From NCBI GenBank assembly GCA_050946255.1, contig JBMNUL010000053.1:1-15188 (forward strand): a DNA stretch of 15,188 bases, given 5' to 3'. The notes under the pieces are model-generated. The model worked only from the letters and a program-made list of their open reading frames with translations. It was not told the DNA's origin and searched no databases. The first letter of the stretch is position 1, and each line of letters opens with the position of its first letter. This document shows, in pieces, positions 1 through 7,436 of this stretch. The stretch is from JBMNUL01 sp050946255 (lineage in GTDB: Bacteria > Actinomycetota > Coriobacteriia > Coriobacteriales > CADBOM01). The position numbers were made by a program, and so were the translations under genes.

Positions 1-305
1 AGATGCTTCTGGAAAACCGGATAGCCCTATGGGATGTGATCGCCAGCTGCGACATCATCGAGTCCAGCGACAGCTCCATCAGAAACGCCGTCCCAAACGA
101 TGTTCCGAGAATCGTGAATGCGTCGGGTATTGACGCGGTTATCGCCAATGGGAGAACCGCCGAGAAGCTGTATGCCAGGTACCTCGAGAAGGAAGTGGGG
201 ATAGGGGCCGTGGGGCTTCCCTCGACGAGCCCGGCAAATGCCGCTTGGTCCCTGGACGCCCTCATCAAGCGATGGGGGGAAACGCTGCTTCCTTTGCTGG
301 GATAG
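1..305 (+). CDS. DNA-deoxyinosine glycosylase (hypoxanthine-DNA glycosylase), 3' part
   Basis: This is the C-terminal 100 residues or so of a uracil-DNA-glycosylase-superfamily enzyme; the start lies outside the window, so the ATG at position 3 is internal. Proteins of this kind cut out deaminated adenine (hypoxanthine) and sometimes uracil from DNA, starting base excision repair in the cytoplasm. Visible family signatures, from memory of the family, are the segment NRIALWDVIASC, the SSIRNAVPND stretch, the ANGRTAEKLY helix and the motif LPSTSPANAAWS near the end, which holds the superfamily's second active-site loop. Full-length members are about 160-170 residues. It converges on the methyltransferase gene, with only 40 bp between the two stop codons and no clear terminator there. 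It is 3.1 kb from the SOS-regulated repair operon on the same strand but is not part of it. The family call is fairly secure; substrate preference is inferred. Confidence 0.82.
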   Translation, partial: MLLENRIALWDVIASCDIIESSDSSIRNAVPNDVPRIVNASGIDAVIANGRTAEKLYARYLEKEVGIGAVGLPSTSPANAAWSLDALIKRWGETLLPLLG

Positions 306-345
306 CGTAGAACGTCCTCGACACCGCTGGTCAGCGCAAAACCGG

Positions 346-1668
346 CTAGGACTTCCAGACCCTCATCTCTACAGCAGAGGGGTCCATGTCAGGTTCAAAT
401 GGACCTCCGATGCCGATCAACACGTCACGTGGCTTGATCCCGCTGTCGATGGCACAGCGGGCTATGGCGTCCACAGAACCGCATTCCATTGGGATGACGA
501 CGGCGGAACCGTAATAGGCGGCTGTCTCTGCGCCCAGAGAGTCCACTGTCTGCATCTGCACGACGGCTCTTCCCGGATAGACCTTCAGAGCTTCCTCTAG
601 ATTCGCATAATCCGGGGTGGACGCCGACCCGTATTCCACAATGAACGGGCAGCAAACCGTGTTCTCCAAGACGTCCCATTTGTCGAACTCGCCATTCGAC
701 ACGTCTATGACATACATTCCCGACAGATCGAGCGCACCGTCCTCGGAGACGAGGACGTCGCAAGCGGAGGCGAGCCTCGTGCACCCATCGTGCGGACGCA
801 CGGCAGGAGGCTCGTATCCCTCTATGGCATTGGCTATAGCAATGGTGAAATCCGGGTCGGAACCGCAGCAGCTCCCGATGATCCTTGCACCGAGGTCTGC
901 GTATCTCTTCGAATATGCGGCTTGTTGTTCTGGCGTGCCGGGATAATGGGGAGTGCCGTCATCATCGATGTCCGGAATTCCAGCATTGGGCTCGACGATC
1001 AACGGGAGGGTTGTGGCAGATGAGATCTGCTCCAGCGCCACCTCGGATTCCTCTGGCCCGAAACCGCAGTTGAGCCCCACCATACTTGCGCCGAGCGATT
1101 CGGCGATGACAGCGAAGGCAGCAGGCTTGGTAGAGGACAGGAAAGTCGCCATGTTGTCCTTCTTGAAGGAGCAGCAGGCGATCACGGGCTTGCCTGCATC
1201 GACGCTCCTGGCTGCCAGAATCGCGGCCCTGAGGTCAGCGATGTCGATAAAGGTCTCCAGGAGGAAAGCCTCGACCCCCGCTTTCGCAAGCGATGAGAAA
1301 TGTCTCTTGTACACTTCGACAACGCGGTCGAAGGTGGCCTGCCCGAGAGGTTCCATGAGCAGAGAGCAGGGACCGCAGTCGCCGAGGACGATATCGTACC
1401 CGGCTTCCCTCGCGATTCTGACCGCAGCTGCATTTATCTCAGCTGCGGTCTTGATATCGGCAACATCCTCTGAAACGCAGGGATTGAACGTGTTGGTGAT
1501 CGCACATTGCGAGCCCGCCGCACGATACCTCTTGTGCACCTCGCAGACGAGCTGTGGCTCGGTCAGGTTGTAGATTCCGGCACCGCCGTTGACGTTGAGG
1601 CCGAATTTCTGAAGCATCGTGCCCATTGCGCCCTCGGTGACGAGCACCTCGGAGCCTGTTCCATCCAT
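346..1668 (-). CDS. Homocysteine S-methyltransferase family protein with extra C-terminal domain
   Basis: A protein of about 440 residues with an N-terminal homocysteine-binding barrel (residues 5-285). Family marks are TEGAMGTML near residues 11-19, LLETF around 135-140, and the zinc thiolates GLNCGFGP (Cys201) and GSCCGSDPD (Cys267, Cys268). Such domains move a methyl group onto homocysteine to make methionine. The cobalamin and activation domains of full MetH are absent. The last 150 residues or so form a second globular region that I do not recognise; it may be a degenerate barrel. Two ATG codons are adjacent; AGGAG at 1675-1679 lies 3 nt from the first and 6 nt from the second, so I favour the second. 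It follows the dipeptidase after 41 bp and is probably cotranscribed with it. The natural methyl donor cannot be read from the sequence. Confidence 0.85.
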   Translation of the reverse strand: MDGTGSEVLVTEGAMGTMLQKFGLNVNGGAGIYNLTEPQLVCEVHKRYRAAGSQCAITNTFNPCVSEDVADIKTAAEINAAAVRIAREAGYDIVLGDCGPCSLLMEPLGQATFDRVVEVYKRHFSSLAKAGVEAFLLETFIDIADLRAAILAARSVDAGKPVIACCSFKKDNMATFLSSTKPAAFAVIAESLGASMVGLNCGFGPEESEVALEQISSATTLPLIVEPNAGIPDIDDDGTPHYPGTPEQQAAYSKRYADLGARIIGSCCGSDPDFTIAIANAIEGYEPPAVRPHDGCTRLASACDVLVSEDGALDLSGMYVIDVSNGEFDKWDVLENTVCCPFIVEYGSASTPDYANLEEALKVYPGRAVVQMQTVDSLGAETAAYYGSAVVIPMECGSVDAIARCAIDSGIKPRDVLIGIGGPFEPDMDPSAVEMRVWKS

Positions 1669-1709
1669 CATATGCTCCTATCGCAGAAAGCCCGCCCTTG
1701 CAGCTGCGC

Positions 1710-3122
1710 TCAGAGGTCTAGCCCCATGAGCGCGTCGATCGCCTTCACGTAGATCTTGAATTCCTGCTTGAGCAGATCCTCGCTCATGCCCTCATCTGGA
1801 CCGTGCATCGAACCAAGCCACTCTGGAGTTACCTCGTCTTTCCTAGCAGGTCCGAAGCTGACCGCTTTGGGGAACATCCTCGCATAGGTTCCGCCACCGG
1901 TGGTGAATGGCTTCGCATCCTCCCCCGTCACGCTGTTGTAGACGTCGATCAGGGTCTTTACCTCCGGGGAGTTGGGATCCAGCAGGAAGGGATCGCGGTT
2001 CATGGTCATCTCCACTGTCGCTCCGATATGGGCGAAACCGCCCTTGAGCACCCTGAGCAGGATGTCCGGGTCGGTGGTCGTGGGATACCTGACGTCGATG
2101 GCCGCGCAAAGCGAGCCTGTCTCCTCCCAGATCTTGCCGACGTTCATCGTCAACGGACCGAAGTTCTCGTCGGAGCAGGCCAGACCATATCCCGAACCGT
2201 CTGTGTTGTAGGCACCGAGGAACACAAGCTCCAGGAACTCCCTCTCCTCGTCGGAGCAGAGGTTCTCCGTGAGAAGGTAACCGATGAGCCTCGTGATGGC
2301 GCTGTCGCCAAGCTCGGGAGTCGAGGCATGAGCGCTCGTTCCAGCTGCCTCAACGCCAACGAGTCCGCAACTCGCGCAACCTTCCTTGCAGATTCCAATC
2401 CCAGGAGCTGGATTCAGGGTGTCTATGGCAGCATAGAGGGTCGCCTCGGCGAATCCAGGGACGGCATTTACCGCAGAACCCCCGTTGATGGAGACGAGCC
2501 TGTGGTTCTCGATCTTCTTGCTCCTGACCACAAAGTTGGCGATGCCCTTCTCGCCATAGCAAACCGGGAACTCTGCATCTGGGGTGATGAGGAACGCCGG
2601 TGGCTCGGTGTTGGCGAGGTAATGCTCGACATCCCCCATGTGGGTCTCCTCGTTTGCACCGAGAAGGATTCTGAGAGTGTAGGGTCTCTTATCGTTGAGA
2701 CTGGCCCAGAAGGAGGCAGCGTGCATGGCAACCACCAGTGGGCCCTTGTCATCTGCAGTTCCCCTGCCGATGAGGTATCCGTCCTTGCGAGTTACCTTGT
2801 AGGGCTCGAAAGTCCATCCAGAGCCCGCCTCCACAACATCGGTGTGACCTATGATCGCAAGCTGCCGCGGCGACTCTCCGGGGATATCCGCCACCCCGAT
2901 GTAGCCGTCCATGTCATCTGTCTGCATGCCGAGACGGTCGGCGATCTCCAGCCCCTTGTCCAGGGCCTCGCGCGGCCCTTTCCCAAACGGCGACTTCTCC
3001 AAACCAAGAGAGCTTCCCTCGACGCTTTCAACTTGCACGAGTGTGTCGATATCCGAGACGATATCCTCCCAATGCTGGTCGAGATAGCTGTCGATCGACC
3101 TGTCGAGCTCCTTTTCATCCAT
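1710..3122 (-). CDS. pepV: M20 family dipeptidase, PepV/Sapep type
   Basis: A 470-residue cytoplasmic metallopeptidase of the M20 family that hydrolyses dipeptides, in known members using two Zn or Mn ions. Metal ligands and catalytic residues are visible in the expected order: GHTDVV (His93, Asp95), GRGTADDKGP (Asp124), the catalytic pair ANEETHMGD (Glu158, Glu159), TPDAEFP (Asp182) and MHGPDEG near the end (His440). The lid domain lies between about residues 190 and 330. Length matches the Sapep/PepV group (about 460-470) rather than the shorter ArgE/DapE type. The start is the only good one: GAAGGGAAG precedes the ATG by about 8-10 nt. It leads the methyltransferase gene, so the two may form a small peptide and methionine salvage operon; that link is inference. 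A TATAAT box lies 43 bp upstream of the start. Confidence 0.9.
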   Translation of the reverse strand: MDEKELDRSIDSYLDQHWEDIVSDIDTLVQVESVEGSSLGLEKSPFGKGPREALDKGLEIADRLGMQTDDMDGYIGVADIPGESPRQLAIIGHTDVVEAGSGWTFEPYKVTRKDGYLIGRGTADDKGPLVVAMHAASFWASLNDKRPYTLRILLGANEETHMGDVEHYLANTEPPAFLITPDAEFPVCYGEKGIANFVVRSKKIENHRLVSINGGSAVNAVPGFAEATLYAAIDTLNPAPGIGICKEGCASCGLVGVEAAGTSAHASTPELGDSAITRLIGYLLTENLCSDEEREFLELVFLGAYNTDGSGYGLACSDENFGPLTMNVGKIWEETGSLCAAIDVRYPTTTDPDILLRVLKGGFAHIGATVEMTMNRDPFLLDPNSPEVKTLIDVYNSVTGEDAKPFTTGGGTYARMFPKAVSFGPARKDEVTPEWLGSMHGPDEGMSEDLLKQEFKIYVKAIDALMGLDL

Positions 3123-3165
3123 GATGAGATCTTCCCTTCAAAGAAAATCGATATTTACAATGTAG

Positions 3166-3171
3166 ATTATA
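3166..3171 (-). promoter_or_regulatory. Candidate -10 box for the dipeptidase-methyltransferase operon
   Basis: On the minus strand the hexamer TATAAT occurs here, 43 bp upstream of the dipeptidase ATG, implying a 5' leader of about 37 nt. No good -35 hexamer is found at 16-18 bp, so this would be a weak or activator-dependent promoter. It is about 190 bp from the divergent SOS promoter. Confidence 0.35.
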
Positions 3172-3359
3172 TTGCCTGAGCCGCGTTCTTGGATGGCGCG
3201 TAGGGAGTTCGGCAATCGGATTTGCCAGGCGTCGGTGATTTTATGGGCTGTGGCCGGGAAACTTCCCCATTCACGCGACCTGGGAATCACGCTTGCAATC
3301 TCCCAATATGGCACGAGCGGAAAGCACCGCCCTCTACCATCGGAAACCAATATCCCACC
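3172..3359. other. Middle of the divergent intergenic region, no gene recognised
   Basis: This stretch lies between the two divergent promoters. A 70-codon minus-strand frame crosses it but begins with TTG, has no ribosome binding site and resembles nothing known to me. I saw no riboswitch fold, tRNA or strong hairpin. With the two promoter areas it makes up the 312-bp gap 3123-3434. Confidence 0.5.
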
Positions 3360-3387
3360 TTGACGTGAACATTTGTTCTGGTAATAT
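3360..3387 (+). promoter_or_regulatory. SOS-regulated promoter of the radical SAM operon
   Basis: A near-consensus -35 box TTGACG (3360-3365) is followed after 16 bp by TAATAT (3382-3387), preceded by TGG as in extended -10 promoters. The predicted start of transcription is near 3394, giving a leader of about 40 nt. Two LexA-type palindromes overlap the spacer and the start site, so LexA binding would exclude RNA polymerase. All elements are read directly from the sequence; activity is inferred. Confidence 0.75.
3367..3378. promoter_or_regulatory. LexA (SOS) box 1
   Basis: GAACATTTGTTC fits the Gram-positive LexA/DinR operator core GAAC-N4-GTTC exactly. It sits between the -35 and -10 boxes of the radical SAM operon promoter, the usual place for a repressing operator. 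Confidence 0.82.
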
Positions 3388-3391
3388 ATTC

Positions 3392-3403
3392 GAACAGATG
3401 TTC
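3392..3403. promoter_or_regulatory. LexA (SOS) box 2
   Basis: GAACAGATGTTC is a second exact GAAC-N4-GTTC palindrome, preceded by C as in the extended consensus CGAAC. Its start is 25 bp from the start of box 1 and it covers the predicted transcription start. Paired boxes usually mean tight repression and cooperative LexA binding. Confidence 0.82.
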
Positions 3404-3434
3404 ACTTCAAATCGAGCGGCAAACGGGGCAATAA

Positions 3435-4970
3435 ATGGAGACTGCGAAAAAGCTCGAGATTCTCACAGATGCGGCAAAATACGACGTGGCATGCACGTCT
3501 AGCGGAGTCGACCGCGATGCTCAGCTTGGTCATCTAGGGAGCACCCTGTGCGCGGGAATCTGCCACAGCTTCTCCGCCGATGGAAGGTGCATCACCCTTC
3601 TCAAGGTCCTGATGACCAACGTCTGCTCCTACGATTGCGCATATTGCGCCAACCGCCGCAGCAACGACATCCCGCGCGCGGCCTTCGAGCCAAGGGAGCT
3701 GGCAGACCTCACAATCCAGTTCTACAAGAGAAACTACATCGAGGGTCTGTTCCTGAGCTCTGGGATCCTCCGCAGCCCTGATTACACAATGGAGCAGATG
3801 TACCGCGCAATAGACATTCTCAGAAACGAATATGGGTTCCTCGGATATATCCACGTGAAGACCATTCCGGGTGCCAGCAGCGACCTGATCCGAAAGCTCG
3901 GTTTTCTGGTGGACAGGATGAGCGTCAACATCGAGCTCCCCAGCAGCGGAAGCCTCAAGCTGATGGCCCCCAACAAGGACAAGGACGAGATTCTAAGACC
4001 AATGGGATTCATCTCCAGGGGAATCGAGCAGAACCCAAAGGGAAAGCCGAAGCACAGATTGACCGAATCTGGCGAAAAGGTCTCCAACGGAAACTCTCGA
4101 CTTGTCACCCGCGGAGAGCGCACCGAAATCGCAAGAAACGATTACTCGGAGAGGTTCGTCCCCGCAGGACAGAGCACCCAGCTTATAGTTGGAGCCACGC
4201 CCGAAAGCGATTACCAGATCCTGAGGCTTTCGTCTGCACTCTACAGAAAATACTCCCTCAAACGAGTGTTCTTCTCCGCATATCTGCCGATAAACGACTC
4301 CTCAATACTTCCAGACAAGAGCACCGAGGTCCCACTCAACAGGGAACACAGGCTCTACCAGGCAGACTGGCTCATGAGGTTTTACGGATTCGAGTTCGAC
4401 GAGATCGTGGACGCGCAGACCGGGTTTCTCGACGCAAGGCTGGACCCGAAGGCAAGCTGGGCGCTCCGAAACCTCGACAAATTCCCCGTGGAGATCAACA
4501 AGGCACCTTATGAGATGCTGCTCCGGGTTCCAGGATTGGGAGTTCGAGGCGCCAAGAAGGTAATGAGGGCGAGACGGCACTCGAAGATCACGCCGGAGTC
4601 CATGAGGAAAATGGGGCTCTCGATCAAGAAGATCAAGTACTTCGTGACCTTCGACGGCAAGTACATCTCCAACATCGCGCTTGATGGCGAGGCAATCTCG
4701 AAAGAGCTGATCTTGGACGCCAACCCCGCCCGAAAGGACAGGAGAAGCGGTGGAAAGCGCGGAGCCGAGGGGCAGCTATCGCTATTCGACCCAAATGATT
4801 TTTCAAACATTACTCCGGAAAACCCTATCGGCGAGGATGGCTGCGAGAGAATGCTCGAACCTTTCCAGCCAAGCCAGCTCGAAGCATTTGCCAACCAGAG
4901 GCTCCAGCTGGAGAGAATCAAGGCAAAGGAAAAGACCTTGAACAGGAGCGGAAATGTCTCGAACCGCTAG
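3435..4970 (+). CDS. Putative DNA modification/repair radical SAM protein (TIGR03916-like) with beta-clamp motif
   Basis: A 511-residue protein. Residues 50-300 form a radical SAM domain with the iron-sulfur motif NVCSYDCAYC (Cys64, Cys68, Cys71) and the family-typical region LFLSSGILRSPDYTMEQM (107-123). A helix-hairpin-helix DNA-binding segment follows around 354-380 (APYEMLLRVPGLGVRGAKKV). The C-terminal tail is charged and contains QLSLF at 447-451, the consensus for docking on the DNA polymerase III beta clamp. A polar insertion lies near 195-240. Family members I recall are about 410-420 residues, so the insertion and tail are extras. The reaction is unknown; the role in DNA repair or modification is assigned from family annotation. 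GGGG at 3425-3428 is 6 nt before the ATG. Two LexA boxes control the promoter, and the next gene overlaps the end by 17 nt. Confidence 0.9.
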   Translation: METAKKLEILTDAAKYDVACTSSGVDRDAQLGHLGSTLCAGICHSFSADGRCITLLKVLMTNVCSYDCAYCANRRSNDIPRAAFEPRELADLTIQFYKRNYIEGLFLSSGILRSPDYTMEQMYRAIDILRNEYGFLGYIHVKTIPGASSDLIRKLGFLVDRMSVNIELPSSGSLKLMAPNKDKDEILRPMGFISRGIEQNPKGKPKHRLTESGEKVSNGNSRLVTRGERTEIARNDYSERFVPAGQSTQLIVGATPESDYQILRLSSALYRKYSLKRVFFSAYLPINDSSILPDKSTEVPLNREHRLYQADWLMRFYGFEFDEIVDAQTGFLDARLDPKASWALRNLDKFPVEINKAPYEMLLRVPGLGVRGAKKVMRARRHSKITPESMRKMGLSIKKIKYFVTFDGKYISNIALDGEAISKELILDANPARKDRRSGGKRGAEGQLSLFDPNDFSNITPENPIGEDGCERMLEPFQPSQLEAFANQRLQLERIKAKEKTLNRSGNVSNR

Positions 4971-5967
4971 ACCTTCGGAGGACGCTTCTTCTCCGAACGA
5001 TACTCTTAAGGATATCCTGTCTTCCAACAACACCTCTGATAACGTCAAAGGAGCTGCTCTTCCCGCGCCAGACGATGTAATAAACGGGAATGGAACCCTG
5101 GGAATCGTCCCCTCTGATAGCGAGGCATGCTACAAGAGAAAGCATCTCCGAGAAACTGCCGGTAGCACCGAGTGCAAGCCTCTCGATGGCGTGAGCGACG
5201 ATTGCGTTTTGGTCTACGACGGAACGCTCGAGGGGTTTCTCACGTGCATCTTCAGGTGCTTCGAGAGCAAGGTCTACCCTAGCGAGATCTCACCCCAGAA
5301 CGAGGCCCAGCCCAGCCTGCTTTCCGAAACGGTGAATGTCGAGACCTCGAAAGAGCTCGCCTTCCGAGTTCGCGACGGGATCGCGTCTAAGCTCGGCAAG
5401 GACGAGTTCAACCGCATCCTGCTCGGTTTCTTAAGCGACGACCCTCAGAGGGGCATCAAGCTCCTCAGATACATCAGAATCGCCATGCACGAGGGACGAT
5501 ATGCCTTTTGCAATCATGCAAACCCATATGTGGCCGACTACGAGAGATTGTGGACGCAGGTCTCGAACGAGAGGCACCATATGCTGCAGTTCGCGAGGTT
5601 CGCCGAGCTGGAAAACGGCGTGTTCATCTGCAAGATAGCGCCCAACGCAAACGTTGTCCCGGCGATGATGGGACACTTCACGAATCGTTTCAACACGGAG
5701 TCTTTCATCATATTCGACGAGGTCCACGATATCGCCGGCGTCTACTCGAACGGCGATTGGTGCATGGTCGAGACCGATTCGCTCAACCTTCCCCAGGAAT
5801 CCGAGGACGAGAAGAGATATTCGGCCATGTGGAGGACTTTCTACAACACCATTTGCAACGAGCAGAGGCTCAACCCGAAGCTCCGTTCCGGATGGATGCC
5901 AAAGCGGTTCTGGGGAAACATCACGGAGATGATCGACGAGATTCCCGACGACCTCAGGAGAAAATGA
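4954..5967 (+). CDS. TIGR03915 (DUF4130) family putative DNA repair protein
   Basis: A 337-residue protein that is the standard partner of the preceding radical SAM gene. The conserved core starts near residue 86 with VLVYDGTLEGFLTCIFRCFE and ends with NPKLRSGWMPKRFWGNITE (307-325), both characteristic of the family. In other bacteria this domain is found beside the radical SAM gene or fused to a UdgX-type uracil-DNA-binding domain (from memory), so a DNA repair role is likely though the activity is unknown. The first 85 residues or so are polar, Ser/Asp/Asn-rich and probably disordered; other members usually begin close to the VYDG motif. That long N-terminus is supported by AGGAG at 4944-4948, 5 nt before the ATG, inside the upstream gene. 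The overlap predicts translational coupling, and expression would follow the SOS promoter upstream. Confidence 0.88.
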   Translation: MSRTARPSEDASSPNDTLKDILSSNNTSDNVKGAALPAPDDVINGNGTLGIVPSDSEACYKRKHLRETAGSTECKPLDGVSDDCVLVYDGTLEGFLTCIFRCFESKVYPSEISPQNEAQPSLLSETVNVETSKELAFRVRDGIASKLGKDEFNRILLGFLSDDPQRGIKLLRYIRIAMHEGRYAFCNHANPYVADYERLWTQVSNERHHMLQFARFAELENGVFICKIAPNANVVPAMMGHFTNRFNTESFIIFDEVHDIAGVYSNGDWCMVETDSLNLPQESEDEKRYSAMWRTFYNTICNEQRLNPKLRSGWMPKRFWGNITEMIDEIPDDLRRK

Positions 5968-6008
5968 GAGCGGGACTCCCGGAGGACCCCCGCTCTGAAA
6001 TGCATTTT
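5967..6008 (+). terminator. Probable terminator of the SOS repair operon
   Basis: AGAGCGGG (5967-5974) pairs with CCCGCTCT (5989-5996), eight perfect base pairs beginning at the last base of the stop codon. The loop can form a smaller inner stem of CTCC with GGAG. A run of five T follows at 6004-6008, separated from the stem by a short gap, so it is a reasonable rather than ideal intrinsic terminator. Confidence 0.55.
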
Positions 6009-6124
6009 TGGCTTTGGACTTCCCTATCTCTGCCGTTACCTGGCCAGTGGGGCTACCCAACCTCCTCAATATCGGGACCGCAGGATTTCCAGGTCTCCGC
6101 AATCCTCCGCCAAGCCCGGTATGG

Positions 6125-7306
6125 CTACTTCCTGATCTCGTCCAGCTTCTCGAGGAACTTGTCGTGAAGGGCCTTGAGGTCGTCGTCTGTGGGCGTCCAG
6201 TTCTGAGTGAAAGTCTCGAACGGCATCTCGTAACCGCAGGCACCAAGCTGCTCCGCGACATCGTTTGGGCCCTTCGGGGCCCATCCATAGGAACCGAAGG
6301 CGATTCCCACCTTGTTCTTCTGGGTGAGGCCCTTCAGATAACAGAGGAATGATGCGACATTCGGGAGCATCCCGTTGTTCAGAGTTGGCGACCCGACCGC
6401 AATATATTTAGCGCAGAGCACCTCGGTGATGACATCCGAGTTGTGGTCGACCTTGAGATCGAAGAGCCTCGCGCTGATCCCGCGCTCTGCAAAGGCGGAG
6501 ACTATGGTGCGGGCCATCTTGTCGGTCGTTCCCCACATCGAGTCGTAAACCACGACGGCCTTGTCGTCGGTCGTGCAGGAAGTCCACTTCTCGTAGCACT
6601 TCAGGATCTCGTCCACATGGGAGCGCCAAATGATTCCATGGCCCGGGGCGATGATGTCGATATCCAACCCCTTGCATGCTTCCACAGCCTTTGCCGCGTT
6701 CTTGCTGTAGGGCATGACGATGTTGGCGTAGTATTTCTTGGCGTGCCCGAGAACGCTTGCAAGGTCCTCCTCGTCGTCGAACCTCAAGTTGCTGGCGAAA
6801 TGCTGCCCGAAGGCATCGTTGGAGAAGAGGATCTTGTCGGTGACATCGTAGGTGACCATGCTGTCCGGCCAGTGCACCATGGTGGTCTTCACGAAGGAGA
6901 GCGTGCGCTTGCCGATCTCAAGGGTGTCGCCGTCCTTAACGGGAACATAGCCCAGATCGCCATAGTGGGCGGTGAGACCCTTCGCTCCATTTGGGTCGCT
7001 CGTGTAGATCTTTGCTTCTGGTGCCAGCTTCATAACCGCAGGGATGCTCCCAGAGTGGTCCATCTCAACATGGTTCGAGACTATGTAGTCGATCTTGGAC
7101 GGGTCGATGACCTGGGAGATGCGCTCGATCATCTCGTTGGCAAACGGAGCCTTGACGGTGTCGATGAGCGTGATCTTGTCGTCAACTATCAGGTAGGCGT
7201 TGTAAGTCGTGCCCCTGTAGATCTTGTATCCGTGGAATTCCCTAGAAGTCCAATCTATTGCCCCTACCCAATAGACGCCTGGCTTTACCTCGACCGGCAT
7301 CATCAT
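6125..7306 (-). CDS. fprA: FprA family A-type flavoprotein (flavodiiron protein)
   Basis: A 393-residue cytoplasmic enzyme that, in characterised relatives, reduces O2 to water and/or NO to N2O to protect anaerobes. The N-terminal beta-lactamase-like domain has the full diiron ligand set: NHVEMDHSG (His79, Glu81, Asp83, His84), His145 in MVHWPDS, Asp164 in SNDAFGQH and His223 in APGHGI. The C-terminal flavodoxin domain (about 249-393) shows the FMN phosphate loop VVYDSMWGTTDKMA, GSPTLNNGMLP and FGSYGWAPKGP. There is no added rubredoxin or flavin reductase domain, so electrons should come from a separate rubredoxin or reductase not seen here. Three ATG codons stand in a row; AGGGGG at 7315-7320 is 8 nt from the first, which I chose. 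It appears to be transcribed alone. Whether it prefers O2 or NO cannot be told from sequence. Confidence 0.95.
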   Translation of the reverse strand: MMMPVEVKPGVYWVGAIDWTSREFHGYKIYRGTTYNAYLIVDDKITLIDTVKAPFANEMIERISQVIDPSKIDYIVSNHVEMDHSGSIPAVMKLAPEAKIYTSDPNGAKGLTAHYGDLGYVPVKDGDTLEIGKRTLSFVKTTMVHWPDSMVTYDVTDKILFSNDAFGQHFASNLRFDDEEDLASVLGHAKKYYANIVMPYSKNAAKAVEACKGLDIDIIAPGHGIIWRSHVDEILKCYEKWTSCTTDDKAVVVYDSMWGTTDKMARTIVSAFAERGISARLFDLKVDHNSDVITEVLCAKYIAVGSPTLNNGMLPNVASFLCYLKGLTQKNKVGIAFGSYGWAPKGPNDVAEQLGACGYEMPFETFTQNWTPTDDDLKALHDKFLEKLDEIRK

Positions 7307-7436
7307 TTCAATTTCCCCCTCTTCATCTGACGTGTATTACGCCAGCCTCGATTTGGATTTCCCTTGGCAATAAACATCATAGAGCATGTAGAGTATACCC
7401 GGACCCAGAACCACGCCGACTTGAGACAAGATTTCC

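Noticed and set aside
306..345. Terminator between the convergent glycosylase and methyltransferase genes
   Set aside because: A small CGCTG/CAGCG hairpin is present but no T-run follows it on either strand.
1803..3179. Long plus-strand open frame (458 codons) opposite the dipeptidase
   Set aside because: It is the antisense shadow of a gene with all M20 catalytic motifs; its translation shows no family pattern and it has no ribosome binding site.
3138..3350. 70-codon minus-strand frame in the divergent intergenic region
   Set aside because: TTG start, no ribosome binding site, no recognisable features, and it would overlap the dipeptidase promoter.
6443..7330. Plus-strand open frame (295 codons) opposite fprA
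   Set aside because: Antisense of a gene with the full diiron ligand set; composition is that of a shadow frame.
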